Below are positions 41,186 through 53,126 of a stretch of 64,000 nucleotides of DNA, piece by piece. Below the pieces are notes generated by a model. That model saw only the letters and a program-made list of their open reading frames with translations, was not told where the DNA came from and did not search any database. The stretch spans positions 310,001-374,000 of the forward strand of contig JAVHNS010000001.1 of NCBI GenBank assembly GCA_036872755.1, read 5' to 3'. How positions within the stretch are numbered: the first letter of the stretch is position 1; each line of letters starts with the position of its first letter. A program made the position numbers and the translations under genes. The DNA is from Orbilia blumenaviensis. Taxonomy: Eukaryota; Ascomycota; Orbiliomycetes; Orbiliales; Orbiliaceae.

Positions 41186-42952
41186 CTATTCGTTTATTTT
41201 GTTATCAATGATAACATCGGAAAATCGTGAGCTTGTGCCCGAAAATAGAGACCGCCTGGGCGGGGAATAACTTCTGGGACTCGGACTATAGCCAGGGTGA
41301 AGTAGACTACGACCTTCTGGACTTACATCAGTCGAAAGCAGTTTCAAATTATCGGCACCGATGGGGTCTGAGCCAGCTCGCGTCAACTCTACTGGATCTT
41401 CAGAATCGACACCAGGACCCGCCTCGCGATTCAAATCCTGGTACCCTAACTCTATGGATATAGGTATAACGTTGAGTAAGTCTTCAAATGCCCTATCGCT
41501 TGGTTCTGGTCCAAGATCGCTCGGTACAACACGGAAAGCACCCTCTCCATTACCTTGAGCAGGTAGCATGGCCGAGTATCCACCAGGGCTAGTATCTCTG
41601 TTGATCGGACTGGCCATTGTTTCGATGTTAGATATTCGCATATTTCTAACTGGTTCGGGATTGAATGATATATCTTTTGCAAGCTCGAGGGAGTTCTCAC
41701 TACTAGGGAGTTGCGGAACTATCATAACCCTCAACACCTCAGCTATTGAATCAATATCTTTGATCAAGTAGGACGGCAGATAAGTAACGTCGATGATGAG
41801 ATCTTTAAGTACCTGCCACTTATCGAACAGCGGTGTTCTCCTCTTCCGAGGAAGAATATTCATCTGCTGTTCCTCCCCAGCAGCAGCATCTCCTGGAACA
41901 AAACCAAGCTGTGCGAGCGCTTTAGCCTTTCTTTTGGCCTCTGCTGCCTTGACTCTCTCATCCTCTGCCCTCTCTCGCTCTTCAATAGTTTTGTTGATAC
42001 CGGCAATTTTCGAATCTAGAAACCCCATTTCTGTTCTTATGTCCCACGCTTGCTCCAAGCCTTTATTCATTATCCTCGACAATCTGTCTCTCACCTTTAG
42101 TAATGTTTCCCTCATTCGAGTCGTTTTATTTGGGTCGACATAAACCGTGACAAGGCTATGCTCGAGGGATACATCAAGATCGCTAACCACGAATTGGAAT
42201 TCGTGGTTCCGCGCACCTTCCCCCCCTGCTCCCGCGGAAACTTCGACAGCGTTGAGCAAATATCTCGCGACTCGCTCGTATCTCGACTTAACGTGGGCGC
42301 CATTACGGTAGTCCGGGTCTCGTGGACCCCGAAATTGAGGCATGAGTATCAGATGAATATGGTCAGCCGTAGGTCTCGACAACGGAAAGTCTGCAAAGTC
42401 AAGGGCATCTCTAAAGTTTTCTGCAAAATCTTTGTTGAACATTGGAACCGGGTACAGCCAATCGACGGGGATGTCTTTCTCATCTGCCGCCGGAACGTCG
42501 TAAAACGGGTTTTCTCTCGTGCTCATCACAACCTCGTACAGTATATTTCCCCATGTTATGATCATATTTGAAAACCATATAGGCGGCTCCTCCCCTTTAC
42601 TGGCAGCCTTATAAGTATCCAATAGAAGCTCTGTCGTCTTGTCAATTCTTTCATTAAAACAAGGAGCCCGGGCATTATAGTTGTATGGTTCTTCGCTTGA
42701 GAGACCATAAAAGAGGCTTTCCCATTCCATATCCGCCTTTCTGTAGAATTTCAGAAATGCCTCTATTAGGCCACTACTATCAACTGTTCGCTCCCATTGC
42801 GCGAAAGTCTCGCCGTCAATCGGAATGCGGTACTCGCTAGTATCCCCGGTGGCTAGAGTAGGTTCGTTGCCAAGATTGGCAATGTTTGTGAAGTACTCGA
42901 AGCCAAGTGCCTGCTGTAAAAGGCAGAAGCTGGTGAGGTATCGCAGTCGCAT
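41186..42952 (-). CDS. Large secreted protein of unknown function, 588 aa
   Basis: Single-exon frame starting at the ATG at 42952. The first 17 residues (MRLRYLTSFCLLQQALG) look like a signal peptide. The first ~280 residues are a mixed, probably globular part with many aromatics (FYRKADMEWESLFYG, WFSNMIITWGNILYEV). Residues about 270-345 are highly charged and heptad-like, with an Arg/Lys/Glu/Ala-rich helix (ERERAEDERVKAAEAKRK), a likely coiled coil. A basic PRKRRTP follows, which could be a Kex2-type cleavage site. The C-terminal ~150 residues are Ser/Pro-rich and end SFSGTSSR-like disordered sequence. No transmembrane helix beyond the signal, no GPI-type tail. The family is not recognised; long charged helices are unusual among secreted proteins, so the signal peptide should be treated as probable only. 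Confidence 0.8.
   Translation of the reverse strand: MRLRYLTSFCLLQQALGFEYFTNIANLGNEPTLATGDTSEYRIPIDGETFAQWERTVDSSGLIEAFLKFYRKADMEWESLFYGLSSEEPYNYNARAPCFNERIDKTTELLLDTYKAASKGEEPPIWFSNMIITWGNILYEVVMSTRENPFYDVPAADEKDIPVDWLYPVPMFNKDFAENFRDALDFADFPLSRPTADHIHLILMPQFRGPRDPDYRNGAHVKSRYERVARYLLNAVEVSAGAGGEGARNHEFQFVVSDLDVSLEHSLVTVYVDPNKTTRMRETLLKVRDRLSRIMNKGLEQAWDIRTEMGFLDSKIAGINKTIEERERAEDERVKAAEAKRKAKALAQLGFVPGDAAAGEEQQMNILPRKRRTPLFDKWQVLKDLIIDVTYLPSYLIKDIDSIAEVLRVMIVPQLPSSENSLELAKDISFNPEPVRNMRISNIETMASPINRDTSPGGYSAMLPAQGNGEGAFRVVPSDLGPEPSDRAFEDLLNVIPISIELGYQDLNREAGPGVDSEDPVELTRAGSDPIGADNLKLLSTDVSPEGRSLLHPGYSPSPRSYSPPRRSLFSGTSSRFSDVIIDNKINE
42185..42208. repeat. Perfect 11-bp inverted repeat inside a coding region
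   Basis: AACCACGAATT, two G, then AATTCGTGGTT, inside the 588-aa gene. It would form a strong hairpin in DNA or RNA; the encoded residues are part of NHEFQFVVSD. Confidence 0.9.
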
Positions 42953-43720
42953 TATTGTCACATATCACACCCAGCCTTCGTTTTAACGAAATATAAAACT
43001 CATGGGTGTCGATCTCCCTTATGATCGATAGACACAAAAATTAAAACCTCCTCGAGGAAAATTGTTTCGGTAGTTGAAACTACAGCGTTTTTAGGATATG
43101 GAGATCCTGGTGCAATGACCCTTTAAACTAAGCTCCACTGAGTGGTCCAGAACCCGCTCAAAAGAGAGAATTCTCTCGCTATTCATCAACATTGTATTGC
43201 AACATGCATGTACATGAGATCAAGAATTTGGTACAAAGAAGGGCGTTAAAATACAACAAGGTAAACGCATCTTCCGATGCATCAATGTTCTGTGTTAGAT
43301 TTGTTATACGTACGTACGGTATCGATTACTAGCGCATAAACTGTATAAGTGCCAAATTGTGTTTATAGAAGATATTTTCTTCACGTTTACATTGAATCAA
43401 AAAGATCCTATCCATCGATCCTCTATCTCACTAGGGTAATGACGGTAGACAGGAGCTCGCGGATTTAAAACTGGTTTAAACCCGGAGACCTGCCGGTTAA
43501 CCCCATTGATAGATAGATAGTCTCGGAATCCCGGCACCGAGCCACTCCACGTGTGAGATTACAATAAAACCTACTGGGTTACTGTCCCTCCAGTCTGCCA
43601 ATGGATTGCGGAACGTCGAAGTTATATATATATTAATCCCCTTGGCCTTATGGTGTACCACTCGGATCGTTTGACACTTTTCTTCAACACCTTGGAGAAA
43701 CAATCCAACAGGTCTAAAAA
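42953..43720. other. Divergent intergenic region
   Basis: Promoter space for the 588-aa gene and the dienelactone hydrolase gene. Contains a TATATATATA run near 43622 about 100 nt before the hydrolase ATG and a GATA tetranucleotide run near 43508. No gene. Confidence 0.5.
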
Positions 43721-44717
43721 ATGCCTACTGAACCATCCCAAGTTTGCCTTTGTACTCCCTCGATCCTCTTAGAAGGGTATACAAGCAAAGGGGGTTTTCA
43801 TGAAGTTGGAAAATTGAAGCTATGTAAGCGACATCCAACCTTCGGCACTTGCTTTACGACGTCAGCAAAACGCTGTACCTTATACCCATCTGGATCTAAG
43901 CTAACTCGACTCTACAATAGATGTCACTGGCCCATCGGCCGCGAAGTCAGGAATCGTCTTCATATATGATGCATACGGATACTCGGATCAAGTACTTACT
44001 GCCGCCGACTTGCTATCCAAGCTCTCCGGCGCCCTTGTGATAGTCCCCGATATCCTTGGCGACGCTGCTATACCACCACAACATCAGTCGCTAGACCAGG
44101 TTTCTGAAGAGGAAAAAAACTCCCTAGTTGGAAAGCTCATGGGGAAAATAAACGAGTTCCGTGATTTCCCAGGCCAGATCTTAGATGGCATGAAAATTTG
44201 GGGGTCATCATGGCCATCAATTGAGAAATGGGGTATCTTTGGGTTATGCTTCGGCGGCAAAGTGGTCGCTGTAATGTCACGGAAAGATACACCATATCTA
44301 GTATCAGGACAAGCGCACCCTTCGTATGTTCCCCTCAAGACCCCATTTCTTCCTAGCTAATGGCCGCTTTTATAGGTTCCTTGTAGATGAGGACCCTGAA
44401 CTTGTCGTGATTCCGCACATTTGCCTTGCGTCAAAAGATGAGGATCCAGATAAGATCGCAAACTATCAAACTGTACTAGGACAGCATTGTTACGTCGAAA
44501 CCTATTCCGAGAATATACATGGCTGGATGGGTGCCAAGGCGGACCTGCAAGATCCTGAGAAAATGGCATCTTTTGAGAAGGGGTGAGTACTGAAGCTCCT
44601 TATCCTTCTTATTTGTGCAACGGTTTTCTAAAACAAAATCATATGGTGATTAACTCTCCATAAATTCTGGATATCAGATATCAGCAAGTGTCAAACTTCT
44701 TTAAGATATACCTATAA
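43721..44717 (+). CDS. Dienelactone hydrolase family protein
   Basis: Four exons: 43721-43823, 43921-44323, 44376-44582 and 44678-44717, giving 250 aa; all junctions keep phase with donors GTAAGC, GTATGT and GTGAGT. The alpha/beta-hydrolase core shows IVFIYDAYGYSDQVL after the first strands and VIVPDILGD. The nucleophile is a cysteine, Cys144 in GLCFGGK, with the probable acid in the KDEDPD segment (Asp190) and His217 in NIHGWMG, the triad typical of dienelactone hydrolases. The family hydrolyses lactone rings in aromatic breakdown (beta-ketoadipate-type pathways); many fungal members have unknown substrates. No targeting signal, so cytosolic. No other aromatic-degradation gene is next to it. 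Confidence 0.95.
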
Positions 44718-44952
44718 GTGCCAAATGGCCGTTTGTGGAATATCCCAATGCAGTATTGAAGCTAGCGCCAGCAAGGCCGCGTTTTCGTCCAGGTCAGGTT
44801 CACATTCCTGCGTGTATGTCATGATCTTGGCGTTTGAAGGCTCCTGTGAGATAGAACAAGAATCAGATCTGTAGATCGCACATTTAAATAGTCATTTGTA
44901 TAGACTCCCGAAAGGCCCAACTCGTCGCTATCGTGGTTTAATATAGGACACA

Positions 44953-45979
44953 ATGCCTAAACACTGCCTCTTTTTCACTATTATCGGTATTGTCATAGTT
45001 GTGATCGTGGTTGGAGTGACTGTGCCAGTAGTAGTAATACGGAAGTCACATTCCAGTTACTCACCGCTTCCCCCAACAAACGTGTCAATAATCCTACCGT
45101 TATACACCTATCCATCTCGTGCCGCCTGGGATCCTGTCTACGAAAAGTCAAATCCCTTTCCTAATTTTTGTCTGTAGCTTATGCGGGCTGGCCCTAACCA
45201 GTATAATTGATAGGCTCAACAACCATTCATATAGCGGCATCCAGTGGACGATCATAATCAATCCATCTAACGGCCCAGGTGACGAACTAAATGCAAATTA
45301 CCGTGTTGGGATTCTCCGACTAAACGCTGCTTACAACGTCAACGTCGTCGGGTACGTTTTCACGGACTACGGCCGCCGAAATATCGCAGAAGTGGAGACC
45401 GACATTGCGAAGTATGCAAGTTGGGGTCTCTTCGCAGGAATATTTTTCGATGAGACTCCGCAGGGCGACAACCAGTCTTTGAGCCATTCGATTACATATC
45501 TAAAATCCATCACGAACAATGTCCGAAAAACACCTGGTTTCATCAGACAGAAAACAACTGTAAGTAAAGCGGCTACGCGCGACGTGTACAACACATCAGG
45601 TAGCAAAAATACAACAAAGTACATTAACATCTTAAATTAACAGGTTATTCACAATCCGGGTACTACTGTTAATTCCGAACTCCTGGATCTGGGCCAAAAT
45701 ATCACAATTATTGTGGAAGATACATTTACCAACTACAAGTCCCTAGCAGCTAGACAGGTTATATCAGAAATGTCTGCCAATACCAGCAGAACACGACTCG
45801 GCTGCCTCATACATTCCGTCCCAGGGAACGAAACTGTAGACAATCCGCTGATGGACCTTCTCTCTGAGCTCTCTCAGAATTTTGGGCACATATTTCTAAC
45901 GGATAAAAGTTCCAACTATTATAATAACTATGATGGCATATGGAATAACTTCATTAACTCTACGTCTCTCATGTATTAA
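44953..45979 (+). CDS. Spherulin-4 family protein with membrane anchor
   Basis: Exons 44953-45146, 45214-45559 and 45644-45979 give 291 aa. Intron 2 is canonical (GTAAGT); intron 1 uses donor GTCAAA but has a good CTAAC branch site and keeps the conserved reading. Residues 8-30 are a single hydrophobic helix (IIGIVIVVIVVGVTVPVVVI) followed by RK, a type II signal anchor. The rest is the spherulation-specific family 4 domain: IILPLYTYPSRAAWDPVYE, WTIIINPSNGPG, VVGYVFTDYGRR, GIFFDETPQGDN and IIVEDTFTNY. It probably folds as a TIM-barrel-like, glycosidase-related domain; the activity is unknown to me. Facing the cell exterior or a secretory lumen. It lies tail to tail with the AA9 gene, only about 140 nt away. 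Confidence 0.9.
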
Positions 45980-46117
45980 AAATATATATCATGGCGCTGC
46001 TACGGAATACCTCCTAATCACATGGACAAACACAAACGAATTTCAAGATGGAAGTTTTAACATTATGTACATGGTATAAACGGCATATATTTACAAATTT
46101 AAGAAGCATTCGACGCA

Positions 46118-47245
46118 CTAGGCTGGGATGCACTGAGAATAGTACGCATTTTGAGCAGAGCATTTGTAACCGCTAACGCATGCTGTAGCTCCAGTCCAGC
46201 CGATACCACCACATTGCGACCACCCGGCAGCAGTTCCACCTCCTGAAGAGGCGCTCGTGGTAGTAGTGGTAGTGGTCGTCTTCGCCGTCGTAGCAGCAGT
46301 AGTGGCTGCTTTGCTAGTGGTAGTCACAGTTGCGAGAGTGGTCCTGGAAGCTGTTGTGGTAGTAGCTTGCTTGGATGTGGTAGTTGGGTTGCTTGCTCCA
46401 CAGGTAAATGGTCGGGGACCAGGGATAACATAGCTTGGTAGAGGTGGGTAGTAACTAAAAGAAAGGTTAGAATACGGACACATAGGCGTAACTAGAAGTG
46501 CTTACATGTTGACTAGAACACCAGGGTCGTTCTGTGCATACGCGCCGGGGAAAGAGACAGTTGGTGGGCTGGCACTACCTCCGCCGACAATGTTGATCTG
46601 CGCGCACTCCATATAGAACTGGGCGCCAAGATTCGAACCAGCTCCATGCAGAGCAATAAGTTCTCCTCGAAGAAGGTAATTGCCAGGTGGGATGCAGTCC
46701 GGAAGCTTGAAGCTCACCAAACCTTTAGCAGCATAGAGTTTGTCAACAGCCCAAGTATTAGAGGCCTGGTCCCATCCATCTTCGTAAACTTTGAACCACT
46801 TCAGTCCAGTGACAGACTCTTGAAGAGCACTGGGAACTGCAGCCAAGTAGGCCATGATTGGGCCCTTATGGCCTGGGTCCACAGGATCCGCATTGTCTCC
46901 GGCATCCCGACCAGCCAGTGTGTGATGCCACTCCAAACCGATAGTAGCGCCTGAGGGTACTTGGATGATTGTTGATGGATAAGGCTTGTTCAATGGGTTT
47001 GGACTATAGATATCTCGTCAATACTTCAACACATCAGGTAATAGCTCCCATTGAAATACATACCCGCCGTTGCAAATAATGTCGTTGCTCGTAACATCGT
47101 TGATGGGACCATCATATGACGGTACCCTGATACCAACTGTATGGCCTTGGGCCACACCATTGACCCAGAGTTCTTGAAAAATGGTATGGGCAGAAGCTGC
47201 CCCAATCGCCAGAGCAGCGGTCGCTAATTTGCTAAATGCCACCAT
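46118..47245 (-). CDS. AA9 lytic polysaccharide monooxygenase with CBM1
   Basis: Exons 47245-47064, 47003-46506 and 46454-46118 (introns 60 and 51 nt, donors GTATGT and GTAAGC) encode 338 aa. Signal peptide residues 1-19 end in ASA, so mature His20 ([11 protein letters not shown]) becomes the N-terminal copper ligand of the histidine brace. The second His is in [10 protein letters not shown] (87-88) and the axial Tyr is in [15 protein letters not shown]. The AA9 domain is followed by a Thr/Ala/Ser-rich linker and a C-terminal CBM1 ([11 protein letters not shown] ... YYSQCIPA). It is secreted and oxidatively cleaves cellulose or related glucans, aided by cellulose binding, which points to growth on plant material. 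A TATA-like element lies about 150 nt upstream. Confidence 0.97.
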
Positions 47246-48402
47246 TTTGGTATATCAAAGTCAGCCTCCTAATATAATGATAGCGATATTAATCTATTAA
47301 AGACTAGATTTCAAAGTTCGTAATATCGCGAAATATTCATAATACTTCCTCTCGATGAAAGTTCAAGATCAGCTATTATTCTGGATATACCGGCCTCTTA
47401 TATATTTGATTTGATGGACCATAAGGCCCCGAACGGATCTGCCTGATACCCATGACCCCCGTCTGTTTTGGATCATCTGCCAGGATCTCAGTAGATCGGG
47501 AATCCTTAATGACGACGGCAAACGAAGCAACTTGCTATTCTTCTATGCAAATGAACTGCTTCCGACCCATCACAAAATCTCAACCTGCAATTTCTGACAG
47601 GGGTCGTCAGTCAACGGGTGAACGGATATTAAAAAATACCATGCTATGAGCTCGAACCAACACGCCTTTTCATAAAAGCTAACCACGGAGGACCTGCGTC
47701 CGAATACAATGTTCAGACAAGCTTTATTATAATGCAAACCAAGCCGCCTTGTCTCATTCTCGTGATCAACTTCCAAAGCTTGTTTTCGAAACCTCGAACC
47801 AAACTAGAATCGCGCGAAAGGTTCCAACGCAGGGGTGTGTTGCAGGATTAACGGCTAAATAGTCCGAAGCTCGAAGTTGTGGCTTACAAGCGGCCCGAGA
47901 TCCGAATCTTGAGGTCGGATATAACGGTATTAGGCGTGAGGTTCAGTCCTTCCTATTCCATTATTCCCAAGTACTAAATATCTAATGAAAATAAAAATTG
48001 CCTGTGGAAAATTCTATTGTCTTGCGCCCAAACCTTCCTCTAAAGGTGTTATCCTAGGCCACCCCAAAAACTAAACCAATTCACAGGCCCGGTTGAATGA
48101 CGCCTACTTGCGTATGCTCAGAAACACTAATTTTCTAGCATAGTCATCTGGTACTACAGTTCAATAGCTGTAAGCATTCAATTAGCCATTAAATGACTAC
48201 TCAGTATTAATTACATGTCTAGATCTAAAGTGACAACCCTGAACACCTTCGTGATGTATTTACCCATAATGTATTAATTTTTCAGACTGCCCATGAGGAA
48301 ACATCCCCTCTTGCAGAGTTGGAATTGACCAAAACGCCAAGATAATATACAAACTATGCGAATGAAAGAAATACCATATCATAATTAGACGAAAATCAAA
48401 TG
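47246..48402. other. Intergenic, AA9 promoter side
   Basis: Includes the TATA-like element at 47398-47404. The rest is A/T-rich and has no coding signature. Confidence 0.5.
47398..47404 (-). promoter_or_regulatory. TATA-like element of the AA9 gene
   Basis: TATATAA on the minus strand about 150 nt upstream of the ATG at 47245. Confidence 0.5.
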
Positions 48403-49782
48403 TTACAGATGGAGGAAACTTTTTGGAGGCTTGTCCGGCCAAGATCCTGTCGCTGACACATCCTTAGAACTAGAACTTGTACTTGGGGCTTCCTCCCTGC
48501 TTGTACTTGCTCTTAACGACTCGATGTCAACACTAACTTCGTGCTTGACTACTACCGCGATGGGTTCCAAAGTCTGCATGGCGCCAATATCCTCATCCTC
48601 AGAATCCGGGTCTCTTCTTCCAACTCGACCCACTCGGCTTGCACCCGCTCTACTTGTCATATCAGAACTCTCTTCAGGTCGTCCGTGGAAGGCTCGGATA
48701 GCCCGCCTTCTTTTATGTCCAGTCGCCCAAAGAATCAACCATTTTATACTAGGAGCACAAACAACTATCAATCCGCAGGTTATTTCGCCAGAGTCCCAAG
48801 TCAGGAGATCGTGGTAGGTAAACGATTTAGCGGAGAGGACGATAGCTGTTCGAGCGACTGTGCAGCAGATCGTAAGAAGACCAAGGGCAAACATCAAAGC
48901 TAAGCCCCACTTCTCGGCCGTCGGAAGCATAATATGTGGAAGGATAAAGAACGGAATGGTGAAAACTACCAAAGCGCTGATTAGTATGTATGTAAAGACG
49001 CAAAATCATCCGCACAAAGTAATCAAGGAGTCAACTCACTAATGACATCCGTGAGAAGATGCAGGGTCGTCAAATATACGACACCAGCCTTCCGACTAAA
49101 GGAGAAACAAAACTCCTCCGGATCGGTACTCCAGTTCGCAGCCACATTACCACAAGAGAAAACGTTGGTGACAAGAAAGCCGATGTAGCTGAGAAAAACC
49201 AATATACTTGTCGCATGGATAGACCATCTTAACCCTTTCAGCCATGGTGGCACCAGGTACGTATATAGGGCCATAAAGGCCGCTTTTATGACCCAGAAAA
49301 TCGTAAAGGTTACGAACGAGGAGAAAAATAGCAACTATGAACCATTTAGCACAAAGCCCCTTCGGCTCTCAAAGTTTGGGTAAGTCTCACCCTCAGCATT
49401 ACTGATAGCTTATCTTTGTCCTCTGTGTTCTGCAACAAGTCGGGGTATCCATTGACGCTGAAGTTGGCAACCGGCATGTTGAAAAAATCCAGCCTATGAA
49501 GTTCGATGGCGATAACCTCTTCAGCAAGGTAGAGAGCTACGCATCCTGTAATGAAGATATCCGTCCACCCAAACTTTGTCTGGAGCCACCATCTTACTGC
49601 TTGCTTTAAAATCACGACGACAACAGCCAGGACGAAGAGAAACAACTTCAATCCCTGATATATTTTAAACGGGTTAGCCCGAGAATTTCAAACAACAATG
49701 AATCCTCGAGGATAGCGATGAAGAATGCATATCAAGAATATTTATGGCTTATACGTACTATTGCCTGTGAGGCCGTTAGCAT
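48403..49782 (-). CDS. PTH11-like rhodopsin-domain membrane protein
   Basis: Four exons: 49782-49759, 49654-49391, 49334-49036 and 48976-48403, about 386 aa. Introns 1 (donor GTACGT) and 2 (GTGAGA) are in phase. For intron 3 the consensus donor GTGAGT at 49039 would shift the frame into a stop; using GTTGAC at 49035 keeps it open, so this junction is uncertain. The protein has a series of hydrophobic helices (e.g. LFLFVLAVVVVIL, FVTFTIFWVIKAAFMALY, ILVFLSYIGFLV, LVVFTIPFFILPHIM, LALMFALGLLTICC) and the TDV..ALVVF...P pattern of the fungal rhodopsin/PTH11-type family. A ~110-residue cytoplasmic tail rich in Arg, Ser, Glu and Asp follows. Such proteins sit in the plasma membrane and some act as G-protein-coupled sensors. 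There is no N-terminal CFEM domain. Confidence 0.85.
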
Positions 49783-52570
49783 CTTGAGTATCGGATGATT
49801 CTGAATGGTGCGGTCCGATGGCTTAGGGTGACGTTGACGGGTGTCAAAACAAGAATTAATGCTTTGCTCTTTTGACCATAGCAAATTTAGAAGCGATGTG
49901 CTAGGTTACCAGCGGAATGGGCATAGGAATCCTGTCCTTCCTTTCGCAGAGGCGGGTGTACGCATGCAAAGGCAGGTCCCATACTTTATAGCTTCAAGCA
50001 TTCCATGCTTCTGCCATGTGGTTCGGGACTGTCTATCATCTAAGCGAGATGATAACTCGATCAAAGAAGTAAGACGATGCAGGACCAGGTAAGACAACAG
50101 CTACAGATTTCAGACACTTGGATAGCGGTCCTTTGCGAAAGGAGTTTCAAGAAATCGTGCTTTGGGTGGAGACTTGTGACTATATGGTGGGGCGTGGCGC
50201 GGGGCCAAATTGAGAACGAAAGCTTTTACATTGAAGGGAAGCCTTAAAAAGGAGCTTCATGAGCGCTCTAACTAGTCAACCGGCCAGGACCGGCCTTCAC
50301 TACATACACGGTCATATGGGTAGAGCCACAGTTTCGGGAATCCTCTTGGAGTACATACACCAAGCAAAGAAAGAAAGAAAAGTTCCCGAATCCGAGAAAG
50401 GATATCGCCTGTGTTGCCACTGTTAACGGCTGTTGGGGCATCAAGATTTTGAGTTATCACCAATTAAGAATTCCTACGCGAAACCCATCAAGCCACCTGC
50501 CTCATCGAGATAGAGCCCGGACCGCAGAGAGCATGAAACAAGGGATCGGGCCACTTACGCCATATTAATGAGCAATCATTAATCGACCCCGACGATACAT
50601 CGGTTTGAGCCTCATTGCTAAGAGTGTACCTTACATGTGAAAGTGGTCGATGGTCGCAGTCGCGGTCAATCGGGTGTCGCATTATAGAATTGTGCCAAGC
50701 TCGGATGCCACTACTATACTACTCGCACTTGTATGGGTTGATGCTACCTTTGTGATGGTTTGACAATAGAATGGCGAACCGAAGGCGCAATTCAAAGAGG
50801 TTTGGTCCCTTCAAAATATCTATCTAAATTTGCAATATTTGTAGCACCGGATTTAGTTTTATGCGTAGGTTCCGAGCTTTGGGCAATGGTTTTTTTTTTT
50901 ACCCAACGAGGTCATTTTCGACCATCCAGAGGCACAGCCAAGCTTCGAAAGAATATTCTGTGGTTATGTCTCAGCCACCACACAGTGGGAAGCATCCACC
51001 TTTGCAGTTGTCTGCCTATTAAAAACCGCCCGACTGCTGTCCGAAATTTTTCTCGTCAAAATCCGCGTACAGTTTCTCCATTGCGTTCCTCCCAATTTAC
51101 ACCAGACCCGCAAGCAAATAAATAGAGATACTTGTGACATCCACAAAACAAACCTGCAGCTTCAGTTGATTAGGGTTAATCGGAAATGGAGTTCCAGCCC
51201 GGGCATGGTTACCGGACCCCCAACTAACGTGGCAATGGGATAGCGGCTATTGAAAAAGTCAATGCCAGGAGAATTAAATCACTCGATACAAGCTGCTAAC
51301 TTGAATATCTGTTCGGTGTTTGTATCAGCGGAGTTCAAGGTAGGGATGGATGACGGGGACAAGACCAAAGTAATTTTATATTTTGCATGTACTTTCACCC
51401 CGAGAGTGAAGACGGGTGTTGATGGCTCTACGGCGCCGTTTGCTGTTGCCGACCTAGAAAGCTGCTCGGTTCGAAAAATGTCAGTACCCACTTTTAATAA
51501 CCATTTCGGATTCTGCGCGGCGTCAAAGTCTATCAGTTTAATTCCTTTCACATGTTTCTCAGTGTTTCCGATCCAAAATATAGAGCATCCCTCGGGTTGT
51601 GTACCCGGGTTTTAAACCTCCTACTTTCGATATTTCGAGCCATGACTTGGGTCTATAGATATAAACATACTTATGCTGATGGTATATAAGGCAAGATATA
51701 GGGCAGACTCAGATCTACTCTGAGAATCTTGAATCGTGGTTATATATTATTCTGGTGAATGTATTTGGTTGGACCTATCGCTGACGTATGTATAATGCAA
51801 TTTGAGACTGGCACACTGGGTCTGACTCGAGATAGGTTTGTTTGACGGGTTCTGAGTGGAGAAAATCTCTGAGCCGGGAAGAAGCGCCATATTTAACATT
51901 GGACTATTCTCGGTACTGCTCTGTGTCCTAGCTGTGAGACTGGAAACGGTGAAATAGAGTGGGGAGAAAAGAGCAGTAAGAGACCCACTGCCCTCTTCCC
52001 CCCGCTCTACTTCAAAATTCCCGGCTCCATAGCTAGTTCGCAACAACAACGAAAAAAAACCTAGATATCGCCCAAAATACCATAGCGGCTAGGAACCGAT
52101 CATAGTATCTTTCAGCTTGAACGGATCTACTGGTTAAGCGATAGTACCAAGATGCCCCTGGACTCGTGACCACCAGCAGGCACCCTAGATGTTGCGAAGA
52201 ATCAAACGGGAGATAGTAGTCTTGTGGGAGTTGCCAAGTTGAATATTTTCGGCCTGTAACCCAAGAATTCCGTTCCTTTATCTGTCTCTAGACAAGTTTA
52301 TAAATCGCATAAACCAACTCGAGACAATAACAAGGTCCGAGACAGTAAGTCTGTCTGTTAAGCCTGCCCTCCAGCTTCTCAACCCCAAAAGGTTAGGTAT
52401 TTATAGAGTTACGATCCTTCCAGGGACACAGTAGAATTCTTTGATCGAGAACCAAGATAAGCACCGGGGGGCGGATATCTAATTGCTGGTATAACTGCAT
52501 ATGCGTATATTGGTAGATTCATTCGATGGCTTTTCATAACGTTGATTATGGTAGTATACTTGTTTTAGGC

Positions 52571-52596
52571 CCGGATAGGGTCCCCGGATAGGGACC
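52571..52596. repeat. 13-bp tandem duplication
   Basis: CCGGATAGGGTCC followed directly by CCGGATAGGGACC; the GGGTCC/GGACCC parts are also partly self-complementary. Confidence 0.8.
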
Positions 52597-53100
52597 CCGC
52601 AATTAATCGAGAGTAGCACCGACGTATCGAAATGTTTCAATTAACTCTGGAGCAACCAGTTAGTACCCAAGAGATCATCCTTACAGAGGCAGAGTTGCAA
52701 CGTTGGCATGTATATGTCATTTAGAAGCTATCAAAGTCTTATAGAAAATGAGTATATATAAGAATAAGCATCCCCATCAGCGGCCAGGTTTCGAATTTTT
52801 TATTGTCTTTGTCATCAACCAGTTGCCGGAGTTGAAGCATGAAGAAAGGTGAAAATAGATAGAAAATTGCGGCGACCTTGCATTGACATGCAGAACTTTA
52901 AGCAATTTGTCAGCGTAAGTGCGAGCAGTAAGAATAGTAGGGAAATATATGCTAATTTTTAGGTCTTAGCAGCCGTCGACATTTTATATTCTGTATTAAA
53001 CGAAAACACAATTTCTCCGTCGACCATGAGCCGTCCTGGGACTCGAATGGGTTGTGTGGGAATTAGCGGGGGGGTCTGGCCTTGGCAAGTACTTGGTAAG

Positions 53101-53126
53101 CCGAGACGCCGAGACGCCGAGACGCC
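53101..53126. repeat. 8-bp tandem repeat, three copies
   Basis: CCGAGACG repeated three times plus a partial copy, a GC-rich island in an A/T-rich stretch. Confidence 0.9.
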
